Positions 26,076 through 36,520 are shown, numbered from the stretch's first letter. The stretch is 64,000 nt of DNA from Solibacillus silvestris_B (GCF_051967575.1 NZ_JBQCJW010000007.1:1-64000), one strand, 5' to 3'. The notes: a model not told the origin generated them from the letters alone. A program made the numbers and translations.

Positions 26076-27266
26076 ATGATGAAAAGCCAATTAATGGAGA
26101 TGCTGCAAGCCCGCAAAGAAGAAATCATTGCAATTCGCAGACATTTACATGAATATCCGGAAATCTCTTTTAAAGAAGAGAAAACAGCGCAATATATTCT
26201 CGACTTCTATAAAGGAAAAGACGTCGAAATCCAATCAAACACAGGAAACGGCTATGGAATTATTGTTACGATTAAAGGCGGGAAGCGTGGCAAAAATATC
26301 GGGCTTCGCGCAGATTTTGATGCACTGCCAATTATCGAGGAAGCCGATGTGCCATTCAAATCGAAAAATGAAGGTGTCATGCATGCATGCGGGCACGACG
26401 GGCATACCGCTTATTTGTTAGTGTTGGCGGATTGCCTGATACAGCTGAAAGAACATATCCCCGGGACGATAAAAATAATCCACCAACATGCAGAAGAGGT
26501 TCCGCCGGGTGGTGCAAAAAGTATCGTCGAATCGGGCGTTTTGGATGATTTGGACAATATTTTTGGTATTCACTTATTGCCGATGGGCGAAGCAGGGGTA
26601 GTAGGCTATCATGCAGGGTATTCATTCAATGGGAGAGCATATTTGAAGCTGAAAATTCAAGGCAGGGGGGGACATGGTTCATCCCCGCATCTGGCGAATG
26701 ATGCGATTGTCGCGGGGGCGCACTTTGTCATTGCCGCCCAAACGATTATTAGCCGCCGCTTAAGCCCTTTTGAAATAGGTGTAATTACGATTGGCTCTTT
26801 TGATGGAAAAGGGACATTTAATGTGATTAAAGACAGTGTCGAGCTTGAAGGGGATATACGCTATATGACAAACGAGACGAAAGAAACGATTGAAAAAGAA
26901 GTAAAGCGTCTTATAAAAGGGCTCGAGGAACAATTTGGCGTGACATGCGAATATACGTATGCAAATGATTACCCGCCATTATACAATGATCCGGGGCTGA
27001 CGGAAAAAGTTGCGCAATATTTAAAAAATGCGAATGATGAACATATAAAAGAGGTGAAGGAGTTTCCGGCAATGGCCCCTTCGGAAGACTTTGCCTACTA
27101 TGCGGAAAAATTCCCTTCCTGCTTTTTCTATATTGGCTGTACACCGAAAGGAGTGGAAAAACCATATTTCAACCATCATCCTAAATTCGACATCGATGAG
27201 GAAGCGCTCCTTGTAGCGGCTAAAGCAGTAGGTCATGTCGTTTGTGGGTATTATGAATTAGATTAA
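26076..27266 (+). CDS. M20 family amidohydrolase
   Basis: This enzyme of about 396 aa has the M20D signature: RADFDALPI, HACGHDGHT (metal ligands), EEVPPGGAKSIVESGVL, and a dimerisation domain starting GRGGHGSSPH. C-terminal SEDFAYY supplies the last metal-site region. Such enzymes hydrolyse N-acyl amino acids or related amides using a two-metal centre. GAGGTG precedes two adjacent ATGs (26076 and 26079), both plausible. It follows the deleted transporter relic closely and may once have been co-transcribed with it. Confidence 0.92.
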   Translation: MMKSQLMEMLQARKEEIIAIRRHLHEYPEISFKEEKTAQYILDFYKGKDVEIQSNTGNGYGIIVTIKGGKRGKNIGLRADFDALPIIEEADVPFKSKNEGVMHACGHDGHTAYLLVLADCLIQLKEHIPGTIKIIHQHAEEVPPGGAKSIVESGVLDDLDNIFGIHLLPMGEAGVVGYHAGYSFNGRAYLKLKIQGRGGHGSSPHLANDAIVAGAHFVIAAQTIISRRLSPFEIGVITIGSFDGKGTFNVIKDSVELEGDIRYMTNETKETIEKEVKRLIKGLEEQFGVTCEYTYANDYPPLYNDPGLTEKVAQYLKNANDEHIKEVKEFPAMAPSEDFAYYAEKFPSCFFYIGCTPKGVEKPYFNHHPKFDIDEEALLVAAKAVGHVVCGYYELD

Positions 27267-27546
27267 TATAAAGGGATGCTTCCGCTATTGGTGGACGATG
27301 CGGAGGCAATATGGTTGAAATTATGTATTAGGTCTATTTTCGTATAATCAGAAAAAATTTTGGTGATTATTTTGCGTTACATGTATATATTTTTGCTATT
27401 GTAAATGTAATTCCTATTTAATTAGGAAAAAGAAAAGGTGATTGGCAGTGCACTTGTTTTCCTTTAGCTGCTGATTTCTGTATAATTACATAGAGCAGAC
27501 AGTGTATTATACTCCATTTAAATAAATAGAGAGAGAAGTTGATGAA

Positions 27547-28683
27547 ATGACCATTCTTATAGTGGACGATAACCAAGTGAATCTCTTTGTTATCGAGAAA
27601 ATCTTGAAAAGTGATGGTTATGATAATTTTGTCTCGGTGCAATCGGCAAAAGAAATGTTTGACTATTTAGATCCATCCAATGCACCTAAATGCAACGAGA
27701 TAAATGTCATTTTACTAGATGTCATGATGCCGGAGATGGATGGCATTGAAGCTTGCCGTATTTTAAAACAAAACCCGCAATGGAAAGATATTCAGGTGAT
27801 ATTTGTGACAGCGCTTGAAGACAAAGTGAAATTGTCAGAAGCTTTGGACGTTGGGGGCATTGATTACATAACAAAACCTATTAATCGGGTGGAACTACTA
27901 GCTCGGATACGTGTCGGAAAGCGTCTGAAATCAGAGCTTGACTGGCATACAAACCAAGAGAAAATCCTCCAAATGGAGCTCGATTTAGCGGCGCGCGTCC
28001 AGCAAAGTTTATTAAGTCCGCCCGTTCAGCAACCGAATATTGCGATTGCGGCATCGTATTTGCCATCATCGAATTTAGCAGGGGATTTATATTATTGGGA
28101 CAAGCTCGATGAACACCGGTATGCAGTAATGCTGCTGGACATGATGGGGCATGGCGTTTCGGCGTCCTTAGTATGCATGTATATTTCCTCGGTGCTGCGG
28201 GAGGCGATCAAAAAGCTGACAAAGCCCGAGCTTGTTATCGCGGAGCTAAATCGCTATATGAACTTGCTGCAAAATGATAAAGAAAATTTATTGTATTACT
28301 TTACCGGTGTGTATTTTATTGTTGATACGAAGGAAAAAACAGTGGAATATGTTAATGCCGGGCATCCAACAGGGTATGCGCTCGTGGATGGGAAAAAAAC
28401 TGTCCCCATTACGCAAACGAGCTATGCGGTAGGATTCGTCGAGAATATTAAAGTTGAAAAAGAAATCATTCATTTTGATTCATCGATTCAAATCGTATTG
28501 TTTACAGATGGGGTGCTGGAGGCAATGGGTCCATGTGATATCACGTCTACAAAAGAACTTTGCAAGATTGCGAGTGAAACATGGTCAATGGATGTACCGC
28601 CGATTGACTATTTAGTAGATAAAGATCTTCAGCAAAACCAGCCGGATGATATGTGCGTACTATTATTGCAGGCGAAAAGCTAA
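27547..28683 (+). CDS. rsbY: Receiver-PP2C phosphatase, RsbY-like
   Basis: This 378-aa protein has a receiver domain (1-125, acceptor D58 in ILLDVMMP) fused to a SpoIIE/RsbU-type PP2C phosphatase (about 150-375) with metal-site motifs AGDLYYW, DMMGHG, NAGHPTG and FTDGVLE. In the Bacillus cereus group RsbY of this architecture dephosphorylates RsbV to release sigma-B when phosphorylated by RsbK. The convergent neighbours are a CheR-type methyltransferase and a hybrid kinase matching RsbM and RsbK. TATAAT occurs at 27481. No rsbV, rsbW or sigB lies in the window, so the target is inferred. Confidence 0.85.
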   Translation: MTILIVDDNQVNLFVIEKILKSDGYDNFVSVQSAKEMFDYLDPSNAPKCNEINVILLDVMMPEMDGIEACRILKQNPQWKDIQVIFVTALEDKVKLSEALDVGGIDYITKPINRVELLARIRVGKRLKSELDWHTNQEKILQMELDLAARVQQSLLSPPVQQPNIAIAASYLPSSNLAGDLYYWDKLDEHRYAVMLLDMMGHGVSASLVCMYISSVLREAIKKLTKPELVIAELNRYMNLLQNDKENLLYYFTGVYFIVDTKEKTVEYVNAGHPTGYALVDGKKTVPITQTSYAVGFVENIKVEKEIIHFDSSIQIVLFTDGVLEAMGPCDITSTKELCKIASETWSMDVPPIDYLVDKDLQQNQPDDMCVLLLQAKS

Positions 28684-28686
28684 TGG

Positions 28687-28726
28687 AAAAAAGGCAACAC
28701 GATTTTTATAGTCGTGCTGCCTTTTT
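28687..28726. terminator. Bidirectional terminator between rsbY-like and rsbM-like genes
   Basis: AAAAAGGCA and CACGA pair with TCGTG and TGCCTTTTT around a 9-base loop with one mismatch; T-runs occur on both strands. Confidence 0.85.
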
Positions 28727-28729
28727 AAA

Positions 28730-29545
28730 TCAAATTTTCTTCTGATAAATGCGTTCTGCTGCGTTGACGGTGCGGTATTTCGTTGCCAATGCAGTGAATT
28801 GCAATGTTTCCTTATCGCCTAGACCTAGAAAGCCATTTTGTGCCAGGCTGTTATAAAATAAGTCGTGCACACCATTTTGAAGCTCAGGCGTGAAATAAAT
28901 AAGCACATTGCGGCAAATAATAATGTCAAACTCCTGAAACGATTGATCTGTCGCTAAGTTATGCTGCGCAAATATAATATTTTCACGTAAATACGGATGG
29001 AACGAAGCGTAGCAATTATCGGTTTTATAGTATTGCGAAAAGCCTTCTGTACCGCCGGCAAGCATATAGTTTTTCGTATATGCTTGCATTTTATGGAGGG
29101 GGAAGGCTCCTTCTTGCGCTTTTTTGAGCACCTCTTCATTCATATCGGTCGCATACATTACCGTGCGCCCGAGCAGTCCTTCCTCTTGCAGTAAGATCGC
29201 CATTGAATATACTTCTTCGCCTGTGGCACAGCCAGCATGCCAAATCCTTATTTTATCGAGCTGGTGAAGCTGTGGCACAATATGCTCGCGGAACACTCTG
29301 AAGAAGGAGGGATCCCGGAACATTTCGGTCACATTAATCGAAAAATCATTGAGCAGCACTTTTAATAGCTGCTCGTCGTAAATAATGGATTCAGTCAATC
29401 GGGAAATCGTCGGAATATTATTGATGCGCATACGATGCTCAACTCTTCGCAATATCGATTGTTGATTGTATTTCCGGAAATCAAACCCGGATAATGTATA
29501 TACCGCCTCTAATAGCAAACGTACTTCCAGCTTTTTCTTATCCAT
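28730..29545 (-). CDS. rsbM: CheR-type SAM methyltransferase, RsbM-like
   Basis: This 271-aa protein has the N-terminal CheR helical domain (1-75) and catalytic domain with the SAM-binding motif IWHAGCATGEEVYS (about 96-109) and IICRNVLIYF (about 205-215). It lacks chemotaxis neighbours and overlaps the hybrid kinase gene by 8 bases, as expected for RsbM, which methylates RsbK and damps its activity in the B. cereus group. An alternative is a generic CheR acting on chemoreceptors. Confidence 0.85.
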   Translation of the reverse strand: MDKKKLEVRLLLEAVYTLSGFDFRKYNQQSILRRVEHRMRINNIPTISRLTESIIYDEQLLKVLLNDFSINVTEMFRDPSFFRVFREHIVPQLHQLDKIRIWHAGCATGEEVYSMAILLQEEGLLGRTVMYATDMNEEVLKKAQEGAFPLHKMQAYTKNYMLAGGTEGFSQYYKTDNCYASFHPYLRENIIFAQHNLATDQSFQEFDIIICRNVLIYFTPELQNGVHDLFYNSLAQNGFLGLGDKETLQFTALATKYRTVNAAERIYQKKI

Positions 29546-32243
29546 TTTGTATACGTTCCCCGCTTGTAAGCCATACCGTCAATACGGAGAATAATTGGTC
29601 TAAATTTAAAGGCTTACTAATATAATCGGATGCGCCCACTTCAAATGCGCGATCACGGTCCTGCTTCATCGCTTTTGCCGTCAATGCAATAATCGGCAGC
29701 TCTGTCAGCTGTAAATCATTGCGAATACGCTCCATTGTTTCATATCCATCCATTTCAGGCATCATAATATCCATCAATACTGCATCAACTCGAGTGGCCG
29801 TCTGCAAAATGTTCAAGCATTCAACACCATTCGAAGCTTCCAAAATATGAACGCCTTTTTGTTCAAGTGCTTGGCGCAATGCATAAATATTGCGGTAATC
29901 GTCATCAACAATCAAAATATGCTTTTCGTCGAATACCGTTTTCGCCACCTCCAACGGAATTGCCGGAATGGCTTCCGTGAATACGGCTTCCTGTTCAGCA
30001 AGAGCCAATTGCGGGATATTTCCTTCAGGCAAGTTCGGTAAATATACTGTAAACGTACTGCCTTGCCCTTCAGTACTTTTCAATGTAATCCAGCCACCTA
30101 AGAGCTTCGTCACTTCACGGCAAATCGATAAGCCTAAGCCCGTACCGCCATATTTGCGGACAGTTGCCCCGTCAGCTTGCTGGAAAGATTCAAACACAAT
30201 GTTTTGCTTATTTTTTGGAATGCCGATGCCTGTATCTGTCACACTAACTGAAAGCCATGCATCACTGAACTGTTTCATGGAAGGGGTCACTTTTGCTTGC
30301 TCTACCTTCACATTGACCGAACCTTCTTCTGTGAACTTCAAAGCATTCGACAGCAGATTATTCAATATTTGATGGAATCGCTTTACATCTGTATGGAATG
30401 TTTGCCCTATATTATCCGCCACATCCACTGTTAATTCGAGCTCTTTTTGTTTTGCGATTGGCAAGAATAGATTATGAATATGCTGCGGTATGCCGAAAAC
30501 ATCCATTTCGCTAAACCATAAATCCATTTTGCCTGCCTCGACTTTTGATAAGTCTAAAATATCGTTAATGAGGCTCAATAAATCCTCGCCTGAATCATGG
30601 ATAACTTTCGCATATTCCAGCTCGTCTTCGGATAAGCGGTTGTCATGATTTTCCGAAAGCATCTCGGACAATATTAAAATACTATTGAGCGGTGTGCGTA
30701 ATTCATGGGACATATTCGCCAAAAACTCGGATTTATAGTTGGAGCTTTGGCGCAGTTGTTCGGCGCTTTGCTTCAGCTCGACTTGCGCTTTTTCAAGTGC
30801 ATGCGTTTTTTGTTCCGCATCACGGGTGCGCTCTTCCAACCGCTCATTAATTGTCGTAAGTTCCTCTGTTTGCATTTTCAATTCTTCCGATTGGGTTTGA
30901 AGCTCTTCCGACTGCACTTGCAATTCTTCCGTCATCGTCTGGGATTCATTTAAAAGTCGAATAATCTCCATGCGCCCGATGATGCTGTTAATCGTCACAC
31001 CTAAATGCAGAATCACTTCTTTGATCAGATTACGGTGCTGTTCACTATATTTTTTTAACGAGGCCAATTCCAAAACGGCTACAACTTCTCTTCCGAATAA
31101 TACCGGCACAATGATACCGTTCGCAATCGGGATATTTCCTAAAGCCGTCTCGAGATAGTGGAAGCTGTTTTCCTTGTTTTCATAGCTTAGTATGCGCTTT
31201 TCTTTTACACTTTGCCCGATGAAGCCTTGTCCGACAATAATGCTGTCACGGCCCACATCTTCGCCTGTTTCGGCAAAAGAGGCAATTTTATTGAACCGGG
31301 AATGATTCCGTACATCCTGAATATAAAATGCGCCATATACCGAATGTGTGCGGGTCGTCACTGAATTCAGCAGAACTTCTCCCAATTCATCAAGTGTATT
31401 CACCCCTTGGTAGGCAGTCACAATTTCAGCCAAACTCGTCTGGAACCATTGACGGTCCTCCATCGTTGCAAGGAGCGTGTTCGTCGCAATGACGAGATCT
31501 TTTACTTCATCATTCGTCCTTGCCACTAAACGCTTCCTTTTTTCGCCTTTGGATGCGTTCATCTCATGGATGGCATCTGTTACTTCAGTAATCGACCCGG
31601 CAATATTGCGTGAAATAATTGTGAAAACGATGATTGTCACAGTTGCGATTAACGATAATATCGCAAAAAGACTGAACGTTAATTTTGTGTTTTTGTCATT
31701 GAGCGCCGACACATGGTGCTGGATCGCTTCAGTTTCGATATTGCGGTACGTTGTGAACTTTTGCTGCAACTCGCTGATCGCTACATTGCTTTGTTCTCCG
31801 TGGAATATCGAAAGCACCTGATCTCTGTCCTCGCTTAACGCCGCTGCCAATAAAGGCTGTCCGATTTCGTTGATCCACTCCGTTATGCTGCTGTATAAAA
31901 TGTCAAGCTGGTCTTGGCGGTTTGAGTAATCCTGCATTACCCCTTCCAATTCATCATAGACAAGTTCCCAGGATGCCGCCTCTTCATAATATTTGTCTAA
32001 ATACTTTTCCTCATTTGCGATTAAATAACGCTGCAGCGATGATTCCATATTGACGATTTTACGCTCCAACCTGTTTGAGATGGTGCGCATATTGGAATCG
32101 TATTTGATGACTTCATTCCGCTCATTTTGCAGGCCCGTAATTTGATTATTTAGGACAATTGCCGAAATGGCTAAACAGCAAATGAGAATGATATAGCCAC
32201 TCGTAATTTTAAAGCCGATGCCCATTCTTCGTTTTTTGTTCAT
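29538..32243 (-). CDS. rsbK: Hybrid sensor histidine kinase, RsbK-like
   Basis: This 901-aa kinase has TM1 (10-30), a CHASE3-like extracytoplasmic helical sensor (to about 185), TM2 (about 190-212), HAMP (about 213-265), GAF (about 280-425), a Glu/Gln-rich coiled coil with repeated EELQxQSEEL motifs (about 430-500), HisKA with H513 (ANMSHELRTP), HATPase (N, G1 DTGIGIP, G2 GGTGLGLS) and a C-terminal receiver (VLMDIMMPEMDG, about D825). The CheR-like gene downstream and the REC-PP2C gene opposite match the RsbK/M/Y system that controls sigma-B in the B. cereus group. The coiled coil is the likely methylation region; this is inference. Confidence 0.88.
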   Translation of the reverse strand: MNKKRRMGIGFKITSGYIILICCLAISAIVLNNQITGLQNERNEVIKYDSNMRTISNRLERKIVNMESSLQRYLIANEEKYLDKYYEEAASWELVYDELEGVMQDYSNRQDQLDILYSSITEWINEIGQPLLAAALSEDRDQVLSIFHGEQSNVAISELQQKFTTYRNIETEAIQHHVSALNDKNTKLTFSLFAILSLIATVTIIVFTIISRNIAGSITEVTDAIHEMNASKGEKRKRLVARTNDEVKDLVIATNTLLATMEDRQWFQTSLAEIVTAYQGVNTLDELGEVLLNSVTTRTHSVYGAFYIQDVRNHSRFNKIASFAETGEDVGRDSIIVGQGFIGQSVKEKRILSYENKENSFHYLETALGNIPIANGIIVPVLFGREVVAVLELASLKKYSEQHRNLIKEVILHLGVTINSIIGRMEIIRLLNESQTMTEELQVQSEELQTQSEELKMQTEELTTINERLEERTRDAEQKTHALEKAQVELKQSAEQLRQSSNYKSEFLANMSHELRTPLNSILILSEMLSENHDNRLSEDELEYAKVIHDSGEDLLSLINDILDLSKVEAGKMDLWFSEMDVFGIPQHIHNLFLPIAKQKELELTVDVADNIGQTFHTDVKRFHQILNNLLSNALKFTEEGSVNVKVEQAKVTPSMKQFSDAWLSVSVTDTGIGIPKNKQNIVFESFQQADGATVRKYGGTGLGLSICREVTKLLGGWITLKSTEGQGSTFTVYLPNLPEGNIPQLALAEQEAVFTEAIPAIPLEVAKTVFDEKHILIVDDDYRNIYALRQALEQKGVHILEASNGVECLNILQTATRVDAVLMDIMMPEMDGYETMERIRNDLQLTELPIIALTAKAMKQDRDRAFEVGASDYISKPLNLDQLFSVLTVWLTSGERIQNG

Positions 32244-32393
32244 TTTGATCCTACCTTTATATTAAATCTCTCCTGCTAAGTATACTATAGTTTAACAGGC
32301 TATACGAATATGGGGAATTGAAGATTGAAAAGCATGGTTAATTTGGCTTTTCTGCACGCACTGACATGAATTACCCGAGCTGCTAAACGACAA

Positions 32394-32424
32394 TTCAGCG
32401 GGGGATGAAGCGTCTCCCGCTGAA
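32394..32424 (-). terminator. Hairpin after the endonuclease Q gene
   Basis: TTCAGCGGGGGA pairs with TCTCCCGCTGAA around a 7-base loop. The downstream T-tract on the minus strand is weak. Confidence 0.5.
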
Positions 32425-32457
32425 TGAAGGTTGTCGATACAATTATTTCAAAATTAT

Positions 32458-33630
32458 TTAAACCTTATCGATTTTTCCATAAATCCCTCCGCCGCCACCG
32501 GTAATGGCCAGTTGCCCCTTTCTTGCCAAATCGATTGTTATGGCGAGTTTTTCAGGGATGGCCTCCTTTAATTCTTCCAACGAAGCTTCATGCAATATAT
32601 TCATCTCCGTGCCGAACGCATCAAGCATTTTTTCAATTGTTTTCGAGCCGATGCCCGGTATGAAATCAAGCGGAATTTGGTGGATATAAGGGGGTCTTTT
32701 AACTTTCTGGAACGGTGCATCGGTTAATTCGCGTATTCTTTTCGATACACCTTTAATGAGCTGTTCTTTTCCGCAATATGGACAGCGGGTATGCCCATCT
32801 TCCAGTATTTGTTCGCCACAGCTCGTACAGACAGTTTCGTAATATTTGCCGAGCAGCGGATTTAGCCCGTAATTGGCGACAATGGCTCTTCCTTCTTTTT
32901 GGTGGAGCGCTTTCCTCAATTCCTCAAAATTGGCATCTGCAACTTTGATTTTTTGATATTCGCGGGCAAGCTTTCCGAGGGAGTGGGCATCTGAATTCGT
33001 TACGAAACTATAAGGCCCCAATTCACTCATCCCTTTTACCATCGTTGTATCCGAGCTTAGCCCGAGTTCAATCCCATCAATTAGGTCAGGATCGAAAACT
33101 TCGGATAAACTTTTTTTCACGCCTTTGCCAAAAAGGCTTTTAAACGGTGTGAAAACATGGGCCGGTATGAACAGACCATTTAGTTCACGCACTTTTTGTT
33201 GCAATGTGCGTCCATCACAATAAGTGCGCTGCGAGCTTAAATGAATATTTTTTTGATGGGCACGCATCCAGTTTGAAAATTCCTTCATCTTTTCGATTGT
33301 AGGAATATAGCACAGTACGTGGATCGGTCCATGACAATGCTCATCATAAATTTCGATTTCCGAACCTAAAATAAGCGTCGTCTTTTTAAAGCGTACACCG
33401 CCATCAATCAGTTCCTCCGCTTTTTGTTCATGAATAAGCTGTTCAATCTCTTCAATGACTTCAGGTGAATGGCAATCGATAATCCCGATTAAATCCAGGC
33501 CTTTTCTTGAAGTGGCGGTTTCCAATATATTTGCGAGCGTCAAATTTTTGCTTCCCGTGATTTTTACTGCACGCCCTTTTTCCGTCCGCCCAATATGTAT
33601 ATGTAAATCCGCATATATTTCCTTCAGCAT
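32458..33630 (-). CDS. Endonuclease Q-like protein (PHP + zinc-finger + HhH)
   Basis: This 390-aa protein begins with a PHP phosphoesterase motif (ADLHIHIG, H10 and H12) and continues with further PHP ligands (DCHSPE, NSDAHS). A four-cysteine zinc site (CTSCG and CPYCG, about residues 274-294) follows, then a helix-hairpin-helix DNA-binding motif (PGIGSKTIEKML). This order matches EndoQ, which cleaves DNA 5' to deaminated bases in archaea and some bacilli. It stands alone; no partner genes were seen. Confidence 0.85.
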   Translation of the reverse strand: MLKEIYADLHIHIGRTEKGRAVKITGSKNLTLANILETATSRKGLDLIGIIDCHSPEVIEEIEQLIHEQKAEELIDGGVRFKKTTLILGSEIEIYDEHCHGPIHVLCYIPTIEKMKEFSNWMRAHQKNIHLSSQRTYCDGRTLQQKVRELNGLFIPAHVFTPFKSLFGKGVKKSLSEVFDPDLIDGIELGLSSDTTMVKGMSELGPYSFVTNSDAHSLGKLAREYQKIKVADANFEELRKALHQKEGRAIVANYGLNPLLGKYYETVCTSCGEQILEDGHTRCPYCGKEQLIKGVSKRIRELTDAPFQKVKRPPYIHQIPLDFIPGIGSKTIEKMLDAFGTEMNILHEASLEELKEAIPEKLAITIDLARKGQLAITGGGGGIYGKIDKV

Positions 33631-33739
33631 TCGAACACGTCCTTAAAAGTATAGTTATAAAGAGAATACCCGAAAATTGAAGAATTGTTGCAGCGGAACG
33701 CAAATAAATTGAAGACGAAAAATAAATAGTATAGTCGAT

Positions 33740-34195
33740 TTACAAAATTCCTTTCATCGCTTCCCATTTCTCCATCGCAGCGTCTTCATCAAACGTGCTT
33801 AAAATCCGGTAATTTTCGTCGTCCAAAATCCGGTAATGCTTGCTTAAATGATTCTGCTGGAGGCGGTGTTTTTTATGCTCGTCAATATTTTTCCACCAAA
33901 CATATCCGCCTAGCGTTTTTTCCCTTGGGGTAATGATGACTTCATGTGCAGTCAATTCAATCACCTCCATCGGATCACCGCCAATCCGGCTTTGCAATGT
34001 TTCGCTATGGCGGAAAAGGGCGCATATCGCAATCGTTGTCGTCCAATTTGCGAGGATGCGGCCTTTCTCTATTTGAACAAGCGTCTTTTTTGAAATGCCT
34101 AAAACTTCGGCCATTTTATCTTGTGTATATTTATTTTCTGTTCGTATGAGCTTCAGACTGTCAGACGTCATTTGCGTAATGAATTCTCTGTCCAT
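33740..34195 (-). CDS. XRE family transcriptional regulator
   Basis: This 151-aa protein has an N-terminal helix-turn-helix (about 15-65: YTQDKMAEVLGISKKTLVQIE) and a C-terminal region of unknown type with a WW motif (YVWWKNIDEHKKHRLQQNHL). GAGGTG lies upstream of the ATG. It sits between the endonuclease Q gene and the DUF2339 gene, after a terminator. Operator and targets are unknown. Confidence 0.85.
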   Translation of the reverse strand: MDREFITQMTSDSLKLIRTENKYTQDKMAEVLGISKKTLVQIEKGRILANWTTTIAICALFRHSETLQSRIGGDPMEVIELTAHEVIITPREKTLGGYVWWKNIDEHKKHRLQQNHLSKHYRILDDENYRILSTFDEDAAMEKWEAMKGIL

Positions 34196-34231
34196 CCAAT
34201 CACCTCGTCTACTATTATATTTTATTAAAAA

Positions 34232-34262
34232 AATAGCCCTAACAATATCGTCAAGGCTACTT
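34232..34262 (-). terminator. Terminator of the DUF2339 gene
   Basis: On the minus strand, AGTAGCC...GGGCTATT forms the stem, followed by TTTTTTAATA. Confidence 0.65.
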
Positions 34263-34274
34263 TAAAACATGCAC

Positions 34275-36356
34275 TTAATCGGCTTTCCCTTTACTTAAAA
34301 GCTTATTTGAAATTACAAGCCCGACCGCACCGATCAAAATAAATAAAATCGAACGGATAAGAATATCAAGTGCGGATAAATCAAAGAAAATCATTTTGAT
34401 TATCCCGAAAAACAATAGGACAATGCCGACTAATTTCAGCTGCCTGTAGTTTCGTTTTGCTGCTAAAAAGAGCGATAAACAAGCAATGAGGAAAATCGAA
34501 ACAGTATTAAAAATAACAGCTGTGCTCCAATTAATGAGCTCATGAAAATTCATGAAATGTGTTGCATTAAAGAACCAAACGATTGAAACAAACATGCCTG
34601 CAAGCGTGATTTGCTCCGTGTATCGCGCGAAAAGAGTTTCGTGATTTTTGAAAATCCTGCCATGCTTCCATAAATCCGCCACAATCATCCAGAAAATCGC
34701 AATATATAAAATGCGGATTATGAGCGCAACTGTAACTGCCTGTTCATCAATCCATATCGTCGACAGTAAAACGAGTGCCGCAAATCCGTAGATTCCAGCA
34801 GCAAGGACTGGAAGCAGTCGGCCAATCAATGCACGGCTTCCGATAAGAACAGCCGTAAAGCCGATCGCAATAGCACTAAACACGAAATACGAAGTGAAAT
34901 GGAGCGGCATGTATGCCCAGTCCAATTTCCAAATGTAAAGAAGGGCGACCATATATAAAAGACATGGGTAAAAATCCTCTAAACCGAGCAGCCGGTTTTT
35001 GTTATCGACCGGCGTACGCTTATATTGGCGAAGTATCCAGTATAATGCGACGAGCATAACGATGACGAGCACAATAGTCAAATGCTCTATAGAGAAAAAT
35101 GGCTGAACTATATAAAACATAAGAACGAAAAGTGAAAGCATCGAAAATGTAATACCCTGCACCCATTTCATGAATACAATTGCATGCTTCAACGCAAGGG
35201 TCAACCCTGCGAATGACACGAGAATCATTAAAAGCAGCATGACTTCGCTTGAAATATTGAGCTGTGCAATAATGTTCAATATTGCGATTGCACATAAAGT
35301 ACCGAACATATCGATTAATAGTCGATCCCCGCGTTTGAATGCGATGTATAAAGAACTTGCCAATATCCCGAGCAAGACAATGAGCACAATGACGAGTGTG
35401 GCCTCTTTTTGCAGAAGCATCACGTTTACCAGTGATAAAACAATGACAGTAAAGCTAAATAGCATACTCGCATTTCTCTTGCTTTTGCTAGAATATAAAT
35501 GTAAAAAGCTTCCTGTAAAGATGCTGTACAACGCAACAGCAGAGAATGCGAAAAATACTGCATGCCCGCTATGGAATGCTGAAACGATCCCAAGCGCCAA
35601 AACCGAAAAAGCCATCCCGATATAGAGTGCTTTGCGCTGTGCATGCTTCCAAATAACAACTTGCACAACAGCGAAGAGCAGCAAGACGAAAATCCCGATA
35701 ATAAGTGCGCTGAATTTCATATATTCAAGTAAATACGGCAGCAGTAATGATGTCAATACAACGAGCGCGGTCAATGCTTCGTTGCCTTTTACATAACTGA
35801 TCAATACACCATACACAATGTAGGCAAGCGCGACAATGAGTGCAACATACAAATGAAGGACATCATATAAAATGGCACCCGCAGCCGTCACTAAAATTCC
35901 GACAATGAAAGCACCGCCATAAAGCGATAAGGCGACAACCCGTGAGCCTTTTTGTTTTTTCTCCATTAAAAATGCACATATACCGAGACCGATTGATAAC
36001 GCAAAGCCGGCGATTATTTTTACGCTGTCCGATAAAAAGCCGTAATCGCTCACAAGCTTCAAGCCCCACAGAATACCGAGCACTAAAATGACCATAAAAA
36101 TTCTTGGCAATGCCCTTGTAAATGTTTCTTCAAGTGAGCGTTTTTCCTTTTTAGGCGCGGTTTTTTCATGAACTGCAGATGGATCTTTTTGAACGAGCGG
36201 TTTTGGCTGAACGATCGCTTTTGGAGCCTCTTTTTTAATGGTTGCAATTTGCCCGATCGTTGCATGCTCTTTTAAATGCTGCACTTCTGCACGCAATGTG
36301 CGGAGTTCCCGTTCCAATGCAGCAATCCGTTCCAGCATCTCTGAATCTTTTTCCAT
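34275..36356 (-). CDS. DUF2339 family polytopic membrane protein
   Basis: This 693-aa protein has an N-terminal coiled coil (about 3-40, repeated Leu/Glu), a Lys/Pro linker, then about 18-20 hydrophobic segments to the C-terminus. This is typical of DUF2339 proteins, whose function is unknown. An upstream TTG (36374) is in frame, but GAGAGGTG fits ATG 36356 best. It is a single gene with its own terminator. Confidence 0.8.
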   Translation of the reverse strand: MEKDSEMLERIAALERELRTLRAEVQHLKEHATIGQIATIKKEAPKAIVQPKPLVQKDPSAVHEKTAPKKEKRSLEETFTRALPRIFMVILVLGILWGLKLVSDYGFLSDSVKIIAGFALSIGLGICAFLMEKKQKGSRVVALSLYGGAFIVGILVTAAGAILYDVLHLYVALIVALAYIVYGVLISYVKGNEALTALVVLTSLLLPYLLEYMKFSALIIGIFVLLLFAVVQVVIWKHAQRKALYIGMAFSVLALGIVSAFHSGHAVFFAFSAVALYSIFTGSFLHLYSSKSKRNASMLFSFTVIVLSLVNVMLLQKEATLVIVLIVLLGILASSLYIAFKRGDRLLIDMFGTLCAIAILNIIAQLNISSEVMLLLMILVSFAGLTLALKHAIVFMKWVQGITFSMLSLFVLMFYIVQPFFSIEHLTIVLVIVMLVALYWILRQYKRTPVDNKNRLLGLEDFYPCLLYMVALLYIWKLDWAYMPLHFTSYFVFSAIAIGFTAVLIGSRALIGRLLPVLAAGIYGFAALVLLSTIWIDEQAVTVALIIRILYIAIFWMIVADLWKHGRIFKNHETLFARYTEQITLAGMFVSIVWFFNATHFMNFHELINWSTAVIFNTVSIFLIACLSLFLAAKRNYRQLKLVGIVLLFFGIIKMIFFDLSALDILIRSILFILIGAVGLVISNKLLSKGKAD

Positions 36357-36520
36357 ACAATTCACCTCTCTCAATGAAAGTAATGATATTCGATTAGTGT
36401 AATTTTACACTTTGAATCAATGCATGTAAAATGTTTTCCGGAAATTCCTTCTTTTGTATGTATTAAAGAACGGGCAAGTAGTCCAGAGGAAATAAATCCA
36501 TTAATTACGAATAAGGACAT

